DNA of 64,000 nucleotides from Nemania diffusa (Eukaryota; Ascomycota; Sordariomycetes; Xylariales; Xylariaceae). This document shows, piece by piece, positions 1 to 12,765 of the stretch (the stretch's first letter is position 1; each line of letters starts with the position of its first letter). The DNA lies in assembly GCA_038501195.1 (NCBI GenBank), contig JBBPUQ010000002.1, positions 4,449,501 to 4,513,500 on the forward strand. The letters are read 5' to 3'. The notes under the pieces were generated by a model. That model was not told where the DNA came from. It searched no databases and saw nothing but the letters and a program-made list of their open reading frames with translations. A program made the translations under genes and the position numbers.

Positions 1-224
1 AATACATGCACGCGGCAACCCTACTTGAGGATGCGATGGCAGGAATGGGGACGAAGGATCAACTACTTGTCTCCAGAGTCGTTCGCTACCATTGGGATCG
101 TCAGGCTTTGGAAAATATCAAGGGCGCGTATAAACAACGGTACAGAAAGAGTCTCGCGAGTCGTATTAGAGGGGAAACTAGTGGCGATTATGAAAGACTT
201 ATGGTCGCCTGCGTCGGGGAATGA
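1..224 (+). CDS. Annexin, C-terminal fragment (5' end outside window)
   Basis: The frame is open from base 3 to the TGA at 222-224 and encodes about 73 residues. They read as one terminal annexin repeat: the loop GMGTKD, then LLVSRVVRYHWDR, and the closing pattern RGETSGDYERLMVACVG, which is the typical end of a type II annexin repeat (G-x-T-SGDY-x-x-L). Annexins bind acidic phospholipids in a Ca2+-dependent way at membranes; this is family knowledge. The rest of the gene lies to the left of the window, so repeat number and Ca2+ sites elsewhere cannot be judged. The stop falls directly after the repeat, as expected for a complete C-terminus. The family call is strong. Confidence 0.85.
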   Translation, partial: YMHAATLLEDAMAGMGTKDQLLVSRVVRYHWDRQALENIKGAYKQRYRKSLASRIRGETSGDYERLMVACVGE

Positions 225-1312
225 GCGCTGAAAAGATGATTCTACAGCTGCTCAAATCTTGTGTTTTAGGTGTCGGAGTTTGACCGCTCTGTATCGAGCT
301 TCATATGCCCGTTTGGGGTTGGGACTTGTTTGTCTTTGTTATAGTATGATACCAATACCGATCGATTACTTTGAACGCACCTAAATATAGATCGATACCA
401 ATTATATTCCAACCACACTCTATAAGCTATTATAAGTCGGCGAGCTAATCATATACCTATTAGTGAAGCTTTAGTATACGCATAGACCGATTACCTAATC
501 TTTACTGATGGAGGTGTTCAGCTGCCAGCAAGTGGCATTTTCGGAAGATCGCTACCTATCTAGACTTAGTCTAAGTACGTAGGTAAATACTCGGTAATAC
601 CGGCAATGTTATCCATCGACAGGCATCATAGCCAATACAGAGGACCTACATACCTAGGCAAGGTTTTTTTAGGTAGTATTGTGGTATGTACGCACGCAGT
701 ATATTAGTCTAGCGATGTATTCCGTTACTATCTCCCGTAGACTCACGCACCACAAGTATTGTCGCATTGGTACACTTGACAGGTCGTTCGATTGTTCTAT
801 TATATCATGAAACTCGAGTATGAGTGAGTGCTTGTCCGAGACCGCATCTCAATGTCAGGTACTCCCAATCTGCGCTGCGAGTTGATATTGATCGGCGTCA
901 ATCCCGAACCACACACCCTGATTGGTTCGTTGTTCGCAATCTGATGCGGTTAGCAACCTACATACATACTCGGACAATATTGGTGGCCAACAGCGGGCCA
1001 AAGTTACCTATATACATGTACCTACTTAATACACCTCATCCTATCTCTTTCAATGGGACACTCTCCACTGTTCCTGTGCCTCTTCATACTCTATGATTGT
1101 ACAATACTGTCTCCCTACCAAGGTGTATGTGTTTTGCGACGGAGTTGACAAACCGGAGGATAATGGCTCTTCGTTGAATACTCTCATAATATACTTTATC
1201 TAATTTAGCATATATATTTCCTGAACATGCTCTTTTCGAACACATTTTTGTTGTTACATTGCTCTTGTTTTATCGATTGCTACCATACTCCCTCTACTAA
1301 CCGTTGCTTACC
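225..1312. other. Intergenic, annexin 3' side to ABC transporter promoter
   Basis: About 1.1 kb, AT-rich, with no convincing coding frame. It holds several copies of short TACCTA/TAGGTA motifs (for example near 570-670 and 955-1025). The small open frame at 824-1096 shows no recognisable domain and is probably chance. Confidence 0.6.
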
Positions 1313-4300
1313 ATGAATCTCGCACTCCAAAGCTCAATCGCCCAGGCTGCCATATCCGGTGCCTGTGTTTTGCTCTATCTTGTTCGTATCACACTACCCA
1401 AAGGACCTCAATGGGCTCGCTCTTTTGCTAAGGAAGAACCACCGTACGATGGCCATCCCAGGAGATGGACGTTATGGACGGCTTTGCTGCTAGTCTTGTC
1501 TATACTGGGTCTTATATCGTCCTCCCTAACCGCCCTGTCACCTTCACTCGACTGCTTTAAGCTGCTCGATATAGTGCCATGGGTTTCCGGCTTTTTTATT
1601 ACCATAGTCGACCTCCCTAAAAGGACACCAAAGACATTACTAGTCATTTACGTTACCTCTCTTGCGTGCGGCCTTGTCGCACTCACCGCCAGTTTCGACG
1701 AAGACCATAATGTACACATACTATCAGTTGTTACTCTCGGCCTAACGCTGGCAACTTTACTTATTATTTTGGCAATGCCTATGCGCGACCCAACCCTCGA
1801 CACTGCTGGTATTGCTAATAATAATAATCGCCCTACATCGGGGCTGAGAAGTCCCGAAGACAACCTGAGTCTGTGGCAGTTTATGACGGTGTCATGGCTG
1901 CGGCCGCTTATATCTCGCGGATACAAAAACCAACTGAACGACGAGGATGTATGGCTTCTTCCTTATGAGTTCCAACATAGGCAGCTGCACACATTGTTCC
2001 AAGAACTTAAGGGCCCTGTCTGGCTGCGGCTCGTGCTCGCTAATGGCCTCGATCTTTTCATTATTTCGACGCTCGGGATCTTAGAAGCCGCGGCAAACCT
2101 GTCGGCGCCGCTCCTACTGCAAAGGTTATTGATCTCCATAGAGAAAGGTCCCGAGTATAGGAAAGAATCTATCTTCTGGGCTTTCACTATGTTAGTTCTA
2201 CGACTTGTTAGTACCCAGTCAGGTGTGTTTTCACTCTGGTTTGGTCGGCGGGCGTACGAAAGATCCCGTGGCGAGATGATAACCATGGTCTATGCGAAGA
2301 CATTAGCACGCAAATCTTATGGCCAACAGACGGAAGATGGAGAACACTCTCAAGATAATGGTCCCGAAAATGGGCACGAATATGAAAATGATGGAGCTGG
2401 TATTGACATCGACGAGGAGACCCCTCTGTTAGGCCGCCAGCCTAAGTCAAGTCGTTTCACACGACTACTTGAGTTCCTGAGGTTTCGCAAAGCTAGCTCA
2501 CTCAAGAAGGCCAAGATCCCCTCTCACCAACCGGCGACGATGGGCAAAATTCTTAATCTGATGAAGTCAGACGTTTACGAGGTAGCGCAGCGTTTTTGGG
2601 ATTTCGCCGGGCTCATCACCACTCCTCTACAACTAGTCCTCGCGCTTGTTTTTCTCTTGAGATTGCTTGGCTGGTCCTGTCTTCTCGGTTTAGGATGGTT
2701 TGTTATCCTTCAGCTTTTAAACGCAGGTTGCATTCGACGGCTCTATCTCAACGAGAAGCTCCGGCGCGCTGCATCAGATGTGAGAATCAATGCTACATCC
2801 CAGTTTATCGCAGCTATACGACCCCTACGATGGTATGACTGGCAGCAAAAGTGGCTGGATACCATCATGGAGTCTCGTGCTGTCGAACTACATCTCAGGA
2901 TAATCACAGGCCTATGGAGCATAGCTATTAGTGGCACTAATCTATCTGGCAGCACACTTTTCCCTGTATTTACGTTCTTCGCTTACACATATATCGCTAA
3001 ACAGCCTCTGACGGTGGATACGGCCTTTCCTGCTCTCCAGCTATTCTCAATGCTTGAGCTTAGCTTGAAGGAAATTCCAAACTTGGTCACAGTGCTTCTC
3101 AATGCGTATGTTTCGTTAGATCGTCTCGAGGCATTCATGGCGGAGCCGGATAAGGAAGAGAACGACGCTGATGAATCAACGTCCAATGTTGAATTCCAGG
3201 ACGCAACCTTCGCGTGGCCTACTAATCACAAGATTGTCTTGAAAGATTTAAATCTCCATTTTACCACCGGGCTTTCTATTGTATGTGGCAGGGTGGGCGC
3301 GGGAAAGACTGCCCTACTTCAAGCCAGTAAGTGCCATCCACAATATTTTCCACCTCTTATAACGGTTTATTATTCGATGCGATCACCACGTGGGCCCAAG
3401 TTTTATGCTATAAACTCTACTTGCTCCATACCCAAGGATCATCTTGATGACAAGGGCCATGACTAATTCTCGGTGGTGTAGTACTTGGTGAACTAGACAA
3501 AGTTAAGGGTGGATGTGTTCTGCCAAATCAGATGGTGGGATATTGCGCACAGTCTCCATGGCTTCAGAATATGAGCATTCGGGATAACATTTTGTTTAAC
3601 TTCCCATATGACCCCGTTAGATATAAGAAGGTAGTGGACGCCTGCGCCCTCACGCCCGACCTTGCCACATTCACACACGGAGATTTGTCAGACATCGGAG
3701 AGAACGGCATTGGGCTCTCGGGTGGTCAGAAGGCACGAGTAGCGTTGGCCAGAGCTGTCTATAGCAATTCGCCGATTCTACTACTCGACGACCCTCTTGC
3801 TGCACTCGATCATGGAACAGCTGAGTCCATTGTACACAAGCTGTTCCGAGGGCCCCTGATGGAAGGTCGTACTATAATCCTCGTTACACATCGAGTAGAT
3901 CTCTGCGCCCACCTCGCTGATCAATTTGTCGAAATCGACAAAGGACGCGCCCGCGTCCTAGACTCAGACGAGATTTCCCAAGAGATCAATATACTAGCTA
4001 CGGAGCAGGCTGCGCTCAATCTGGCTCACGAAGAGGACACCCACGCGGCTAACGCAGAAGAAGACAATACCGCAATACCGGACAAGTTCATCGCAGACGA
4101 ACACCGGGCATCCGGCGGCGTTGTGGCAAGAATCTATTGGATCTACATAAAGGCTGGGAAGATCAGGTGGTGGATTCTAGTGATCGCTCTTTTCTCCAGT
4201 TTCCGTTTCACCCGTATATTCAATGCATGGTTCCTGAAAGCGTGGGGCGAGGGATATCCGTCAGTAGAGGTGTCTACTCTCACTGCTTGGGGTCTTGGGG

Positions 4301-5820
4301 ACGGAATATTCGATAAGCTCCCGAGCCCGGCCGACAACGTGACACCCTGGCTTATATATTACGCAGCCTTAGGTGTCATCATGACTGTCCTCTATACACT
4401 TACACAATGCGGCCTACTTTTAATCTTATATCTTGCGGCTAAAAACTTATTCGGGAGAGTCCTATATCAAGTCAGCAGTGCAACATTCCGGTTCTATGAT
4501 ACTACACCCGTTGGGCGGTTGATGAACCGTTTAACGGCTGACATAGGGATGCTAGATGGAGGGATGATTGCGCCGTTACAAGATGTCACGTTCTGGTCCA
4601 TCAACTGGCTCACCAGTATGATTGTTATTGCATCCATTACACCCACGTTCTTCGTCTTCGCGATCGCCATGACCTTATGGTTCACCTACATATTCAACCT
4701 TTTTATTCCCACGTCCCAGAGTCTAAGACGACTGGAGATGGTGTCACTATCGCCTTTAATGTCTAATTTCGGCATTTTGTTAGAGGGCCTAGCAACGATC
4801 CGGGCTTTCAAAGGACAGCCACATTTCCAGAACAGAAACATTGTCATCACAGACAATTTCCAGAAAATGGACCACTTCTATTGGAGCCTGCAGGCATGGC
4901 TACAGTACCGATTCGATGCCATCTCGGCGATATCAACGTTTAGCCTGGTGTGCCTATCCCTGTACCAGAATCTATCGCCCGGGCTGACGGCCTTCGTCCT
5001 CGCTACGGCATCACAGTTCGTCGACGCCACGCACGGGATCTGCAGGGCGTACGGGAAGCTGCAGATGGACTTCGTGTCCGTGGAGCGTGTCGTGGAACTC
5101 CTCGATCTCGAGGAGGAGCCCGTCGGCCACCTCCAGCCCCCGGCAAGCTGGCCCTCGTACAGCGACGACATCACCTTCGACGACGTGACGCTCAAGTACG
5201 CCCCGCACCTGGAGCCATCCCTCAAGGACGTGTCTTTCACCATCCCCGGCGGCGCGACCTGCGCGGTGCTCGGCCGCACGGGCTCGGGCAAGTCGACGCT
5301 CGCGCTCGCGCTCCTCGCCACGATGCACCCGGAGCGCGGGCGCGTGCGCGTGGGCGCCGTGGACATCGCCGAGGTGGACGTGCACGCGTGGCGGCAGCGC
5401 GTCAGCTTCGTCGCGCAGGACCCCGTGCTGTTCCCCGGCACGCTGCGCGACAACCTGGACCCGCTCGCCCTGCACGGCGACGCCGAGTGCGAGGCCGCGC
5501 TGCGCCGCACGCTCGGGCCCGGCTGGGCGCTGGCCTCGCGCGTCGACGACGGCGGGCGGAACCTCAGCCAGGGGCAGCGGCAGCTCGTGGGCATCGGGCG
5601 CGCCGTGCTCAGGCGCAGCCCCGTCATCGTGCTCGACGAGGCGACGGCGTCCATCGATAAGGAGACCGCTCTCGCTATTCAGGACGTCCTCCGCGACGAG
5701 CTCGCGCGCAGCACGGTCATTACCATTGCGCACCGCCTCGAGGCCGTGCGCGATGCTGATTATTTCATCCGGCTCGATGGCGGGCGCGTCGTTGAGGCCG
5801 GCCCGGCGTCGAGGTCGTGA
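1313..5820 (+). CDS. ABC multidrug/conjugate transporter, ABCC (MRP-like) subfamily
   Basis: Two exons, 1313-3326 and 3482-5820, give about 1450 residues. The 155-bp intron has a GTAAGT donor, a TGACTAATTC branch region and a GTGTAG acceptor. Splicing restores LLQAILGELDKVKG immediately after NBD1 Walker A, a typical ABCC sequence. Order: N-terminal TM segments (TMD0, about residues 1-160), TMD1, NBD1 (Walker A GRVGAGKT, signature LSGGQKAR, Walker B LLLDDPLAALDH), TMD2, then NBD2 (Walker A GRTGSGKST, signature LSQGQRQ, Walker B IVLDEATASID). This is a complete full transporter of the usual ABCC length. Members export conjugates, toxins or metabolites across plasma or vacuolar membranes, and the substrate cannot be read from sequence. 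The ATG at 1313 is the first in-frame ATG. The last about 800 bp, covering NBD2, are markedly more GC-rich than the rest of the gene. No biosynthetic genes lie beside it. Confidence 0.93.
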
Positions 5821-8800
5821 GGTCGCTGATTTGCTTATGAATATCTCAAGCCTTGAGCCAGGGAGGAGGAAAAGCAAAGGACGAAAAATGGAGGAGAGGA
5901 TATATGATGATTATGATACTTGGTGTGCGATATGTCTGGCATGTTGGACAGACAGGCTGTTTTGGATTTGGATTTGGATAAAAGTTTCGTTTGGTACACT
6001 CGGCTAGACTGATTCTTGGAGGGTAATCCCCTTAGTTTGTTATGTCCCCTTTTTACTCTTTAGATGGGCACATGGGCTTAGGTGGCATCGAGAGATATAT
6101 AGTTTACCTGTTTCTTTTGCTAGGTAGGATTTTTGGCGTAGTTTGTATCGTTTGATACATCGGTCAATTCAACTTACCTCCCCTACCTATTTATGACAAC
6201 TCTGTTCTCCCTTGATAGGAGCTGGAGACACCAGAGACAGGAAGCTCACCTGTTGAGCAGTTCTAGCTTTGAAATTATGGGTAGCGTGTTACTAGGTCTT
6301 AGAATAAGAAACTGGCGAGAGCGTCAGGTTTCGGAAACTACAGCAGTATATGAGTACCAAGTTTCACATGAGCCTATGATCGAACTATCACCACTAGAGC
6401 TCTAACAAAATAAATTCTTGTCGGTTATTGCTGCGCAATTGGGGATGAGAAGAAACGTAGCTGTGAGGGAGTTTCGTTTACCATACTTGGCGTCCTATTT
6501 AGTGCCAAAGTAGCCTCACGCGACAAGTTGTATTGGCCCTGTCATAATGCAACCCCAAGAGTTCTAAGGCTCTCGCGATTAACACGGAGAGCCGCAATAC
6601 CCAATAATTGAAGGTATTTAAGATGTGAATAAATGGAATATTTATGGCAGTATTCTAGGAATAGTTACGCGTTGCCGTGGCTGATGTGAGATGACACGGA
6701 GAGTTTGGGGCCCTCCTGTACAAGCTGGCAACCAAACAGAGGAGCTAATGATACCTGGTTTTATTTACCAATGAGGAAGTAAGGTGGAATCTCATCCAGA
6801 GATGGAAAAGTATGAAGAAAGTGCTACTTATTATCTCATCGGTCTGATATTGAACGTGTCAGATGTGACTGACGGCTCTCATAAAGGCACCTTATGGTTT
6901 CTACGAAAGCTAGTTGGCTACGAATCTTGTAGCCCAAAGAAAGGGTAGACTGTATCTGTTTCAGTGCTTTGCTGATCTAACATTGGTTGAACAAGACGGA
7001 TGACTGGTCTCCGGCGCATTAAAATGCACCGAATAAGTACTACTTCATGCAAGTGAGGTTTGAAATACCGATAAATAAAAATTCAATATATTGGTGGTTG
7101 TGTGATATTATACATGTTACCTGAGTTGACTTCATGTGATGAAAACTAATAATAATTACCCGACCGATACCCGGCGTATATTTTTAGCCGAATTTATGTC
7201 GATTACTCATGCATACTTACACAGAGTAAAGTACATGCTGAGTATATTACCATCTTATCCTTGTCACCATCGTCGCCCCCACCGCTCACCTTTTTAATAG
7301 ATATCATGGTGAATCAATTGTAAATTAAGCCACCTTGATTAGGAATGGGGGCTACTGAGTGAAAGAGTTAGGTACGTACCCATGCATATTTACCCGTTGA
7401 CCTTAGAGAGAATCAATGACAAGTTTCAACTATGAGGAACTAGTTTAAACAGAACCAGGATTTCATTTTCCTAAAAGGAAGTGTGCTTTGTTTTACTCCG
7501 GAGCATGCAGTGCCAAGTCAGTATGGCGCATGTTGTACTAATGAATTGTCTTACACATAGGTACAGGTCGCTATCTTGAACACTTAAAGCTCGGGGGACT
7601 TGATGTAGTCTGTATGCGAACGTCGAGCTACACAGTAGACCATCTAATTGCCTCCATATTGTCCTCTACAGGACGCCAAATAAGGCCTTGCAGTAATACT
7701 TGTTGAATAGAAAGAAAAGTGTCAATTAAATAGTTTAGGTAGCAGTTGCTGACATACCTTGCTTAAGCGACAAAATTGTCCTTCACTTTAAACATCAGCA
7801 GGCGCAAAGTACATAGGCATGTACCTAAGTTCAATGTATACAAGTATCTACATACCTAGATGGTACTCTGTAGACATATTAATATTGACCAATGATAACA
7901 TAGGGGTGGTCTGGAATAAGTAATCGAGGAGAAGCTGGTCCTATTCTACAAAAGTTGCCAGGCTTGCTACATGTAGGTAGGCCCATGAGGAGTGCGCTGA
8001 AGGTACTTAACCTAAGGTACCTAGTATTAGGTAAGGAAGGTGGGATGGTACACTAAATCTATACCTAGGTAATAATGTGGTATTCATCCGGAGATTAGCC
8101 CACAAGCTGCAGCTAACTTGGGTTTTACCTGCTAAAATAAGTGCCTCATTAGTGCCAACATTATTAATATAACCAATCATGTATGCTAGACTTATAAATA
8201 AGTGGATCGTCCTTTATTTTTTAAGTTAAGTCTTTCATATAAAACAGATGGGCCCTTGTTTTTCTGTAAATTAAATTAGCAAAAAATCCAAATCCCAGCT
8301 AAACCCTTCCCTACTTCAGTAAGTAGTGCAGCCTACTTACTATCTTTACTTTTTAATGTGTTGCTTTTGTCCAACCCGACTACCTATGAGACTCCTTCCC
8401 CCAAGGCTGTGATTGCATGCACATCTATATTCAGCACGCATCGGTTTTAATACTTCTGCAAGAGCGATTGGCAAGAAGGCATCCGTGCTAATTGTTGACT
8501 AGGAGGTCTTTAGCACGCCTTCTAAGTTGTTTAGTCGATGGTAGACTGGTAGTGGATCTGCATTCACGTTCACCACCAACAATCCTTCCTCTCTTCCTAA
8601 TCGCCACGGCTGGAGGTGTTGGAACACGCTACACAACCTACCAACGCCTGATAAAGTGCATTTCATCACTAGAAAAGGGCAATTTTGCAACAAACGTGCT
8701 TTTTTTTTTTTTGAACACCAAGCTCTGCCTCTGACTGCTTTGCAACAAGCAACAATCAATGGGCACGCGTTACCCTACTACAGGCTTCATAAATTTTAGG

Positions 8801-8914
8801 GTAACTACAGGCTTCATAACTTTAACAAACGCACGTTCGTACGTTCTAAAAACGTGCCCTCCTCTTCAATCGCCTTTGAGCATACCTTTTCGCAGCAGTC
8901 AAGGGGGGGTAATT
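5821..8914. other. Gene-poor region, 3.1 kb
   Basis: AT-rich and without a supported gene. Short frames (5726-6007, 6193-6405, 8492-8734) lack recognisable domains and overlap compositionally simple DNA. There are many TAGGTA/TACCTA motifs near 7800-8070, a T12-T13 run around 8700-8712, and a 16-bp direct repeat (copies at 8777-8792 and 8804-8819) just before the next gene. Confidence 0.6.
8777..8819. repeat. 16-bp direct repeat pair with nested 7-bp inverted repeat
   Basis: The sequence ACTACAGGCTTCATAA occurs at 8777-8792 and again at 8804-8819, a 27-bp period. TTACCCT (8770-8776) and AGGGTAA (8798-8804) form a short inverted repeat around the first copy. It lies about 100 bp upstream of the ATG chosen for the twin-finger gene, so it may be promoter or leader sequence. 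Its function is unknown. Confidence 0.6.
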
Positions 8915-11572
8915 ATGGAGGGAGCAAGAGCACCATCGACAACGACCCCCGGCTCAGACCTGCCGGAGGGATCACCAGCAGCGACAGCCCGAGAAGCTTC
9001 GCAAACACCGGGGCGCGACACAATGCAGCTTCAGCCAGCAGCCGCAGCCCCAGCCGCAGACTCAGAGACTGTGCCTAATGGAGTCAAGGTCAATGGTGTA
9101 GATAGTAAAGGTACATCATCTCCATCAACTGCCACTCCCGTACTAGAGTTGGCGAGACCAGCATCTGGAACACCACTACAGCCTCTCCCAGCACAACTAT
9201 CAAGTGTACAACCAACAATTGCACAACCGTCAACTACACCACCATCAACTACACCACCAGCATCAACACTACCAGCATCGACACTGCTACCTTCAACACA
9301 GCCATCATCAATGCACCTGCCTTCAGAACAACCACCATCAGCGCAACTGTCACCAGTACACTTGCCACTGACTCAACCGCAAGCAATCCCACAAGTGCTT
9401 CATGGCCAACCTGGACCCTTACAAGCTCCGCAACCGTCGCCTCAAGTTGCCCTAGGGCCCATATCTAGCATAGCTGCTCCTTCAAGCCATGCACCGCCCT
9501 CTTCACCAGCTGCCCAGCCTAACCGGCAGCACAGGGAGACAAATAGGGTCCCTAAGAGGATTCCCTCTCCCGAACTCGATCATGATGTTCGAATCCCGAG
9601 GTTCAATAGAGATCTCTCCCTTCTTGCCGATTCTGTTCAGCAGTCATGTCCAGAAGCTGTTCGGCGAGTCATCAGAGATAAGTGGGAGAAATGCATCATG
9701 GGCAGCGAGTTTCACCACGCCTTTCTTGTAAGTTCATCATCATGCCCTGTTCTGCTCGATTCCCCTAAGTTCATATCTATCTTCATAATATTTAAATAGC
9801 TAGTTGATTTACGTCACGTTGGCTCTTATGGCAGTTGATACATTTTAATGCAGCTCCTTTCATAACAGCAACCTTCTGGCAATTTCCTACCGGCTCTATA
9901 GCGAAATTTACACACTAACCTCGTTATAGTTGAACGCAATCATACACCACGCGAGTGGGACTATAATGCGTCGTGCAGTTCGTGACTTCGGCCAGAACAT
10001 GGTATGGGAATCTAAACATGAGATTGCTGCACACCTACGACCACAGGATATAGACGAAATTGCTGCTGTGATCCTCGAAAAATGCAGCGATCAGTTTCTC
10101 GACCAGGTCTTAGAGAAACGGCTCAATACCATTGACGCCCGGTCTTTAATTAATGCTCTTGCTCGAGCCGAGCGCCTTGGATACGAGAATAGTGACATAC
10201 TAGACGATCAACAAGCGAAGGCAGCTCCTACGGCTCAAATACAGAGCCCGACGTTTGCACATGTCAACCAAATCACCAGCACGCCATCTCAACCTCCAGC
10301 TGCTGCTCTTACGCGAGGTCCACTACCATACCAGACACAACCTATACAACGTGTGTCTCCTACCACTGATCTTCAGTGTCGACTCTGTTGGCGCAAATTC
10401 CAGAACACAAAACCTTATGAATATGTAAGTTTTGCTTATCATCGTGACATCACGGCCTTAAACTAATCCATGATAGCATGTGCAAAAGCAGATATGTATG
10501 AAAGTGAAATCTGATGCTCAAAAGTACCAGCACTGGTGCGAAGAGTGCGGTGCCGGCTTCACGACTAAGGTCGGTCAACAATATGTGAGTCACTTCGTAT
10601 TCATGCTTGTAAAAAAGGGATACTTATATTTTCTGGAAGCATACAACAAATGCAGTATGTGGTCTCCACGCTACCGCAGCGGCAACTCCTAAATCCCAAG
10701 CAACAACGCCTATAGCAGAAGCGCACCCACCCGTATATCCTGTCTATTCGAATCCTCCGACACAATTACCAGTACCCTCCTCTCAGACTTACTCGACACC
10801 AGTTCGGCCTCACCTTGACCCCATGGAAACCCCGAGTTCGTCTCAAGATGATCCTTACCGTCATCTTACGCTACAACGGAGAGCCGAGCTAGATGAAGAG
10901 TTGCGCCAGGCTGAGATGAGCTATGCGCCACGATTTAAAGAAGCAGAGGGAATTGTTGATCCTGTAGCACGGAAAGCTAAGATGGAGTCTCTGCAAAACA
11001 CGTTCAGCACTAAACAGAGTATGGTTAGAAAAAAGTATGGGGTTCGGCTGAGAGTGAGGCGCACTCGAGCTGTGATTGACGAAGAAAGATCGCGTCTGGG
11101 TCTGAAGCACAGCCTCAGCTCTCCAGGACCCACGCCCGAAATGCCGTCTGTCAAACGGCAGAGAACCGACGACGCCAATCTCAATACAGTCCCACCTTAT
11201 CATATCGGCCATGAACCCGCAGTGCATATTCCTGTTCCTCCCCCCGCAAATCTTTTGTCCGTGTCCGAGATGAACAATTCGGGGCTGGGTGGCTCGACTG
11301 CAACCGCTGCTATGGCCGATCCAACCGCATCCATGACGTCAAGTCAACTACCTTTCGCTGAACAAAAATCGCCATCGAATAGTCTGTCGTCTTTACAGCG
11401 AAAAGGTTATAGGGTTTCATCGCATGTTGGACAGGCAACTCAGGCTGCGCCTGCCATTCCGGTCCAGCGGAATGGCTCGGCCTCTGCGCCAGTAGTATTG
11501 GATGAATCTTCAGACGATACAGATACAGACGAGGACATCCCAGCGACCGTCCCGCCAAAGAAGGTTTTGTGA
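8915..11572 (+). CDS. Pro/Thr/Ser-rich protein with two C2HC fingers, unknown function
   Basis: Four exons: 8915-9727, 9930-10424, 10477-10584 and 10640-11572, all phase 0, about 782 residues. Residues 1 to about 200 are a Pro/Thr/Ser/Gln-rich disordered tract with repeats such as STTPPST. A conserved-looking helical block follows (RVPKRIPSPELDHDVRIP to ALARAERLGYENSDIL). Then come two fingers of identical geometry, C-x2-C-x12-H-x5-C, the first starting CRLCWRKF and the second CEECGAGF. The C-terminal part contains a charged helix (RAELDEELRQAE onward), a KRQR-type basic stretch and an acidic tail (DESSDDTDTDED). Both fingers are interrupted by an intron at the same place, between Tyr and the zinc-ligand His. 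This matches the 10424/10477 and 10584/10640 junctions and supports the model. The start at 8915 was preferred over the upstream in-frame ATG at 8759 because the intervening sequence looks non-coding. I do not recognise the family; nuclear or nucleic-acid binding is only a guess. Confidence 0.75.
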
Positions 11573-12765
11573 GGCATCCACTCTACGGGTGGCTGCATTC
11601 TCGCTCGCATCGGTTCTTCTAACTCTAGAGTTCTATTTGCGAGGCGTTCGCTCGGAAAATTTCCGGTCAGCCCATTCGGGCTTGTAGGATTATATCTTCG
11701 GGTTGTATGATACTAATTAATGGCGGGCTCTCGGAGCGGGTAACTGTTGTGCATTTTCGTTGGCATAATATGCATTTGCAAGGTAGTGCCACCCAAAGCA
11801 ATCTGCAGGCTGCGGCACGACATTTCGCGATGATGATACTTGAAATGCAGCCGAAAGTGGGCCTAATACCAGAGAAAAAAGGGGAAGGGGGGTTCTGTTT
11901 GAAGATCTGATCCGCAGCTGGATCTGACCTTCGCGCATTGGCATTTCCAGACACTTTTGGCCCCCGTCTATTGAGGGCCATAATACTACATAGATGCCTT
12001 GCGAGTACAAGTACATAGCTATACTGCATCGTTCGTAAACTACGAGTAGCTAATAATTCGATGCAATTAATTACAGTTTGACTAGTGAGGACTTCCGTAC
12101 CTTGCGTGTTCGTGTTCACACGTTTAAGTTACTACGAGCTGAACATTTGCTGAATACTAGATAGGCGGTAAAAACCTACTATTTTTAGAATTTTATTTAC
12201 GGGTTGAGGTATCTATCGTGCTGTACAAACAAAGCAAGCCAACCAGCATCTATAATACAGATGCCCAATCCGACGCGTGTGAGCACACTCACGCTCTCCC
12301 TGTTTCCTTTCCTATGTACACAACCGTACGCTCTTCCTAAGGGTAATGCATTCTACCTCTTTCCTCATCGAACGCCGGCTACCTAGGGAGAAATGACAGT
12401 ATGCTTGGTATCATCGATACATCAATCCATAGACGCAAAAAAAGGGACCTGGGCAAAAAGGTGGTTAATTTTATAAATGTGAAGTGAAACTGGACTGGGT
12501 GTGGGTTTTCCGGTTCCTTGACAACTAGGTTAGGACACTCTAATAATCATAGAGAAACATGATTGTCCGGATATGGCAATGGATTGTTCATATCAGCGGC
12601 ATGCTGACACGAACCAAGCTGGCTGATATGATTTGCTGTTGCCGAGTAGGCCTACGCCTACTCTTTTCGGCGCTTGGGAATAGCTTTATAGAATAGATAG
12701 CCCGACACCGACATATACATAAGTCTTCAGGGTCCCATTCCCACAGCGTTCGTTTGGCCGCACAC
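11573..12765. other. Intergenic between two convergent genes
   Basis: About 1.2 kb between converging stop codons. It contains overlapping short frames on both strands but no domain. A short inverted repeat (GAGTAGG ... CCTACTC) lies near 12645-12665, close to the 3' end of the minus-strand gene, and could act in 3'-end formation. I see no other feature. Confidence 0.55.

Noticed and set aside
4878..5877. Long open frames on both strands over the ABC transporter NBD2 (minus 4878-5654 and 5011-5877, plus 4950-5660)
   Set aside because: They are shadows of a GC-rich coding region; the plus-strand ABC frame contains all family motifs.
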